Below, in pieces: positions 62,202 to 64,000 of a stretch of 64,000 bases of DNA. Below the pieces are notes generated by a model that ran no database searches, had not been told where the DNA came from, and saw only the letters and a list, made by a program, of their open reading frames with translations. The translations under genes and the position numbers were made by a program. The stretch lies in assembly GCF_029962835.1 (NCBI RefSeq), contig NC_080577.1:3658001-3722000 (forward strand), written 5' to 3'. The DNA is from Magnolia sinica (lineage: Eukaryota > Streptophyta > Magnoliopsida > Magnoliales > Magnoliaceae). The stretch's first letter is position 1. The number at the start of each line of letters is the position of its first letter.

Positions 62202-62648
62202 ACTCCGGCGGAGTGTGATGGTTGATACACCGACGCTAAGAAATTGCAATCATGGTCATGGGTCGACTAACTTGAGCTGCATGGTGTAAACTTAACAAAC
62301 TGACAACATGAAAGTGATAACCGGTGTAAATTCAACGAATAAATGCCCATCAATCAAAGGTTAAGATAAGCAGATCAATCTGAATTTTTGGAATCGGGTC
62401 CTTACTCTTGCTCGGGTGGTAGACTCTCAGGAGTTTCAACTCCCGGTCAAGGGTCAGAGTACCCATAGGTCGTGAAATTCCATTAGCGTGAGTGTGTGGG
62501 GTGTGTGTGCGTGTGAAAAAAAAAATCTGAATTTTGGAACAGAATCTTATCTAGTGGTTCACGCACTTTGAACGGTTTAATTGAATTAGGTGTGTTTCAA
62601 GTTTATGATCCTGAGTATGAAACCATCACTCTGCCCGAGTATCAAATA
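62202..62648. mobile_element. MITE family D copy, interrupted by SINE S2
   Basis: The left end TTTGTACTCCGGCGGAGTG and right end CATCACTCTGCCCGAGTATC are inverted family D termini. The S2 SINE at 62395-62524 is inside. Confidence 0.6.
62395..62524 (+). mobile_element. SINE family S2
   Basis: CTTACTCTTGCTCGGGTGGT, GGGTCAGAGTACCCATAGG, then GTGTGTGTGCGTGTG and an A run. The flanking near-duplicate ATCTGAATTTTTGGAA against ATCTGAATTTTGGAA marks the insertion. Confidence 0.75.
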
Positions 62649-62881
62649 GACCCCAAATTCCTGAGACTACCGTTACTGGCTGGTCGTTGAGACTATCAAT
62701 ATTTTTAGTGGAGAAATACTGACATTTGAGGACAATGTAGTCTTGTTTCCAACCATATAACAAGCAAACAGCCCCAAACAGTAGTGGAAATTTGAATAGA
62801 ATCCTCTAGTCCCCACATGCTGGTTGGTGCGTCTTTAAATAAGAATATATGCTTGCATACGAACACTCGACCAGAGAAAAA

Positions 62882-63858
62882 CTTTGATACTCTGGTGGAG
62901 CATGATACACGTACAGTTAGAAATTACTTGGGGTCGTTTGGCACCATGGATTTGGGGGATTTCAAACCCCCTGTTGGTTTGGCACCATGGGCGGGTGTGT
63001 TTGAAATCTAAGGTGAGACCTTGGATTACATCTAAAATTATTTTTATAGTTGCATATGTAACATGTGTATCACTAGACTATTAATCTATTGGACACATGG
63101 CTCACTATGTCCAAAAATAATTAGATTAGCAATTGCATCACGATAATTACTTTAATGCGATGATCAACATTATCCATGTAAACCAACGGTTAAAAATTGT
63201 TGGTTAGTCATTTGGACGTGATCCTGTGCTTGTGGCCCATCCTAGACTTGGAATTTCATCATTTTTTAGTAAAGTATATATTTCAGCAGGTTTATTACAA
63301 TCATTGTGTCAAAAATTACATAAGTTCACTAATTAAAGATATTAAAGTTGATTTAGTAATTAAATTCAAACCCTTGCATATATACTATAAATAGCTACTT
63401 TTGGATTAAAGTTGATTCTTAATTTAGGGTGCCAAACACAACAAGAGAATTTCAAATAAGGGGATTCCGAATGGGGGGTTTCAAATCCATGCTCCCAAAC
63501 CGGCCCTCACAATTTGCAAACATGGAATACAAGTAATTTAATTTAAACAATCCAATGTATGGGTCCCAGTTTAGATGCGTCATGAACCAAAAATTACACT
63601 TATTTAATTATATAACAGTTGGATTGGTGGACATTCATCAGACGGTTAAAAATGAAAAATATACCATTGTCTTATTCAGAAAACAAGTTTCAATGAACCG
63701 GAAGTTAGAATTGTTCAACTCAATTTGATACTGTTACAATAAGTCAAGGGATAGTAGCTTCTATGATTTAGTCAGTTTAATTTGAGTTAGTGTATGACAC
63801 TTGTACAATTTCAAAGCAGCTGCATATCAAGTGTTATACTCTGCCAGAGTATAAAATA
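62882..63858. mobile_element. MITE family D copy, interrupted by family E
   Basis: The left end TTTGATACTCTGGTGGAGC and right end CTCTGCCAGAGTATAAAATA. The family D interior resumes after the insert (CAAACATGGAATACAAGTAA, CAGACGGTTAAAAATG). Confidence 0.6.
62930..63507. mobile_element. MITE family E, uninterrupted copy nested in family D
   Basis: About 578 bp from GGGGTCGTTTGGCACC to CCCAAACCGGCCCTC. It matches 57560-58097 over almost its full length (ATTGTGTCAAAAATTACATA, GTTGATTTAGTAATTAAATT identical). The inverted ends are GTTTGG..ATGGATTTG. Confidence 0.75.
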
Positions 63859-64000
63859 ACTTCCCGCTCGACCACCTACCCCCACAGCTTGCAGTGCCAT
63901 ATAATTCGAGATCTTGCTGCATAGAAAGCGAAAGTTCCATACGGCTGGCAATGCTAGAATGTATGGGCCATTGCAAAGGGTAGTTCCACCAACCGCAGAG

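Overview
This is nuclear DNA of a flowering plant. The evidence is a plastid-type NADH glutamate synthase with 22 exons, a plant long-chain acyl-CoA synthetase, an F-box/LRR/FBD gene, a Ty3/gypsy element of the Tat/Athila (OTA) group, and many SINEs, LINE tails and MITEs. One very abundant short element carries GGTGGGGCCCACC-like ends, a CCATCC/GGATGG pair and GTGGACCACACC/GGTGTGGTCCAC blocks. I associate that repeat with magnoliid genomes, but this is inference and the species is not determined.

Layout. (1) 1-6821, plus strand: the 3' half of a long-chain acyl-CoA synthetase (LACS1-5 type), with LINE debris in two introns. (2) 6822-18515: a direct segmental duplication. Copy A (about 7228-11500) holds an F-box/FBD gene with one apparent frameshift. 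Copy B (about 13371-17990) keeps the gene's 3' flank and promoter but not its coding region; that space holds MITEs and a PIF/Harbinger transposase relic. (3) 18515-29105: an inverted copy of the LACS last exon, 3' UTR and last intron, split by a 10 kb LTR retrotransposon (18720-28776, minus strand) inserted at the exon's 3' splice site with a perfect 5-bp target duplication. (4) 29106-31288: repeat relics and an unrecognised stretch. (5) 31289-47026, minus strand: a complete NADH-GOGAT gene of 2,193 codons plus stop, with a TATA box near 47755 and a G-box near 47900. (6) 47900-64000: no gene recognised; mostly MITEs, SINEs and nested combinations of them.

The functional genes have unrelated jobs. 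LACS activates fatty acids to acyl-CoA. GOGAT turns glutamine plus 2-oxoglutarate into two glutamates using NADH. The F-box gene would have supplied an SCF substrate adaptor. The most interesting part is the structural history: duplications in both orientations, gene loss with promoter retention, and a MITE superfamily whose conserved core is joined to several different hairpin-bearing ends.

Exon borders were set by eye from GT-AG sites and reading-frame continuity. Similarity statements are by-eye alignments within this window; no database search was run.
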